A stretch of 34,748 nt of DNA from Candidatus Zambryskibacteria bacterium RIFOXYC1_FULL_39_10 (GTDB taxonomy: Bacteria; Patescibacteriota; Minisyncoccia; Phycocordibacterales; WO2-35-19), in assembly GCA_001824275.1 (NCBI GenBank), contig MHWW01000011.1, positions 1 through 34,748 on the forward strand, written 5' to 3'. The translations under genes and the position numbers were made by a program. This document shows, piece by piece, positions 33,460 through 34,748 of the stretch; position 1 is the first letter of the stretch, and the number at the start of each line of letters is the position of its first letter. The notes under the pieces were generated by a model. It ran no database searches. It was not told the DNA's origin and saw only the letters and a program-made list of their open reading frames with translations.

Positions 33460-33594
33460 TTACATTACTTCCTCATCATCTTCGTCATCATCAGTCTCGG
33501 GAACTTTCTCAATCGGTAACCCATTTTCATCCAATTCCTCTTCTACTTCTTCTACTTCTTCATCACCTAACAAATCTTTATCTTCATCACCCAT
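33460..33594 (-). CDS. Small highly acidic protein (44 aa)
   Basis: MGDEDKDLLGDEEVEEVEEELDENGLPIEKVPETDDDEDDEEVM; below the ORF-track cutoff. Confidence 0.6.
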   Translation of the reverse strand: MGDEDKDLLGDEEVEEVEEELDENGLPIEKVPETDDDEDDEEVM

Positions 33595-33674
33595 GTTATA
33601 AAAATTATTTTTAATTTCTGATTAATTAATCAGATGAGTAATTTTTATCATACCTAAAATTTTTTGCAACAGCT

Positions 33675-34166
33675 TTAGACAAGCTTTTCTGTGGATAGTG
33701 AAATTGCAGAACAAGTGAGGGCAATGGCGATAGCGTCATATTCATCATCGTGTCGTTTACCAGGTTCCAGTTTTATTAATTTTTCTACCATATTAATAAC
33801 TTGTTTTTTATCACTTTTACCATAACCCGTGACGGCCAATTTAATCTGGTTTGGGTTGTATTCTTTTATTAAAACTCCACTTCTTTCAGCTTCAAGTAAT
33901 ATTACTCCCCGCGCCTCTGCTACTTGTAGAGCAGTTTTTTTGTTTTTGCTCCAAAGTAGTGTTTCAATAGCGATTTTGTTTGGCTCGTATTTATTGATTG
34001 TTGCTTTTATTTTTTCTCCCAAAGCCAAAAGCCTTTTTGAATGTTCAAGTTTGGCATCAGTTTCAAAACATTCTGAATGAATCAAATTTTCTCCTCTATT
34101 TGTTTTTTCAACAACAGCAATACCAATTCTCCCGTACCCAGGATCAATGCCTAAAATTCTAGACAC
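33675..34166 (-). CDS. ruvC: Holliday junction resolvase RuvC
   Basis: RILGIDPGYGRIGIAVVE, AIETLLWSKNKKTALQVAEARGVIL, GKSDKKQVINMV, DEYDAIAIALT; GTG start preferred. Confidence 0.94.
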   Translation of the reverse strand: MSRILGIDPGYGRIGIAVVEKTNRGENLIHSECFETDAKLEHSKRLLALGEKIKATINKYEPNKIAIETLLWSKNKKTALQVAEARGVILLEAERSGVLIKEYNPNQIKLAVTGYGKSDKKQVINMVEKLIKLEPGKRHDDEYDAIAIALTCSAISLSTEKLV

Positions 34167-34167
34167 T

Positions 34168-34188
34168 AGATGCTGACTACTGGCTACT
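34168..34188 (-). repeat. Stop-codon-associated repeat, copy C
   Basis: Sense strand AGTAGCCAGTAGTCAGCATCT a few nt after the yebC TAA. Confidence 0.75.
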
Positions 34189-34191
34189 TTT

Positions 34192-34734
34192 TTATTCTGC
34201 ATTGGTGAAAACTTCTTGGACTTCATCATTTTCTTCAAGTTCTTCTATTAATGCGTCCAGTTTTTGCCCATCTTCATCTGAGATTTGGGCAGCGTTTTTG
34301 GGGTTCCAACCCCCACCATTCTGAGGGGGATTTTTTTCAAAAGCCCAAGCCGCCGATCCAGGAACTGCAAGCTCAAAACCGTTTTTTGAAAGAATGTGTT
34401 TTACTTCAGCGGCCGCTTTGTTTCGGTTCTCTGTCAAAGCTTCAATCATCAAAGCGCAACCACCCGGCCCGTAAGCTTCATAGGTTATTTGTTCCATTTC
34501 ACCAGCTTCTCCACCAATTCCTTTTTTGATTGCTCTATCAATATTGTCGCTCGGCACATTGGCTTCTTTGGCTTTTTCGATTGCCGCTCTGAGGCCGGGA
34601 GAGTTCACATCCCCTTTAGCTTTTTTAGATTCCACGGCAATAAAACGCACCAACTTACCAAATATTTTACTTTTTTGGCCATCAGTGACCGCCTTTTTAT
34701 TTTTTATTTTTGACCATTTATTATGTCCGGACAT
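34192..34734 (-). CDS. YebC/PmpR family protein, compact form
   Basis: MSGHNKWSKIKNKKAVTDGQKSKIFGKLVRFI, NVPSDNIDRAIKKG, YEAYGPGG, LTENRNKAAAEVKHILSKNG. Confidence 0.95.
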   Translation of the reverse strand: MSGHNKWSKIKNKKAVTDGQKSKIFGKLVRFIAVESKKAKGDVNSPGLRAAIEKAKEANVPSDNIDRAIKKGIGGEAGEMEQITYEAYGPGGCALMIEALTENRNKAAAEVKHILSKNGFELAVPGSAAWAFEKNPPQNGGGWNPKNAAQISDEDGQKLDALIEELEENDEVQEVFTNAE

Positions 34735-34748
34735 GGCAGTAATATAAC

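Noticed and set aside
34167-34238. N-terminal extension of RuvC (MKKMMKSKKFSPMQNKKVASSQHLV)
   Set aside because: It overlaps the end of yebC and translates the stop-associated repeat; GTG at 34166 gives the normal RuvC start.
1-34748. CRISPR arrays, rRNA operons, prophage structural genes, DGR or IS transposase
   Set aside because: No regularly spaced direct repeats, rRNA-like sequence, phage morphogenesis proteins, reverse transcriptase or transposase were recognised on either strand.

Overview
This window looks like a compact, AT-rich chromosome segment from a Patescibacteria/CPR-type bacterium; that is an inference from gene order, gene size and repeat style, and no rRNA is present. It contains housekeeping genes: xerC/D fragment, exoIII (xth), CCA-adding enzyme, infC-rpmI-rplT, HU, UvrD/PcrA, rsmA, yidC-rnpA-rpmH, a probable oriC, dnaA-dnaN, a class A PBP, tyrS, ruvC and yebC. 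There are five tRNA genes. A ~12 kb co-directional cluster (about 13.7-25.5 kb) resembles a minimal type IV secretion/conjugation apparatus: TrbL/VirB6-like, PrgI-like, two VirB4/TraC-like proteins and a VirB2-like pilin. No relaxase or coupling protein is visible. The most unusual content is palindromic DNA: (i) a four-helix-bundle (S23/23S-IVP-like) ORF whose start and stop codons both lie inside a perfect 16-bp inverted repeat, placed between T4SS genes; (ii) GC-rich multi-hairpin elements whose outer arms supply the stop codons of flanking genes, including both convergent genes at two loci; (iii) a ~36-38 nt palindromic element inserted in frame in two unrelated genes (exoIII and rsmA), with other palindromes inside cca and yebC; (iv) a short repeat found four times in sense orientation at gene stop codons. 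Other candidates are a VirB2-like pilin fused to an M15/VanY-like domain, a DciA-like mini-protein next to dnaN, and two abutting hairpins between infC and rpmI. All family calls were made by eye; no database search was run.
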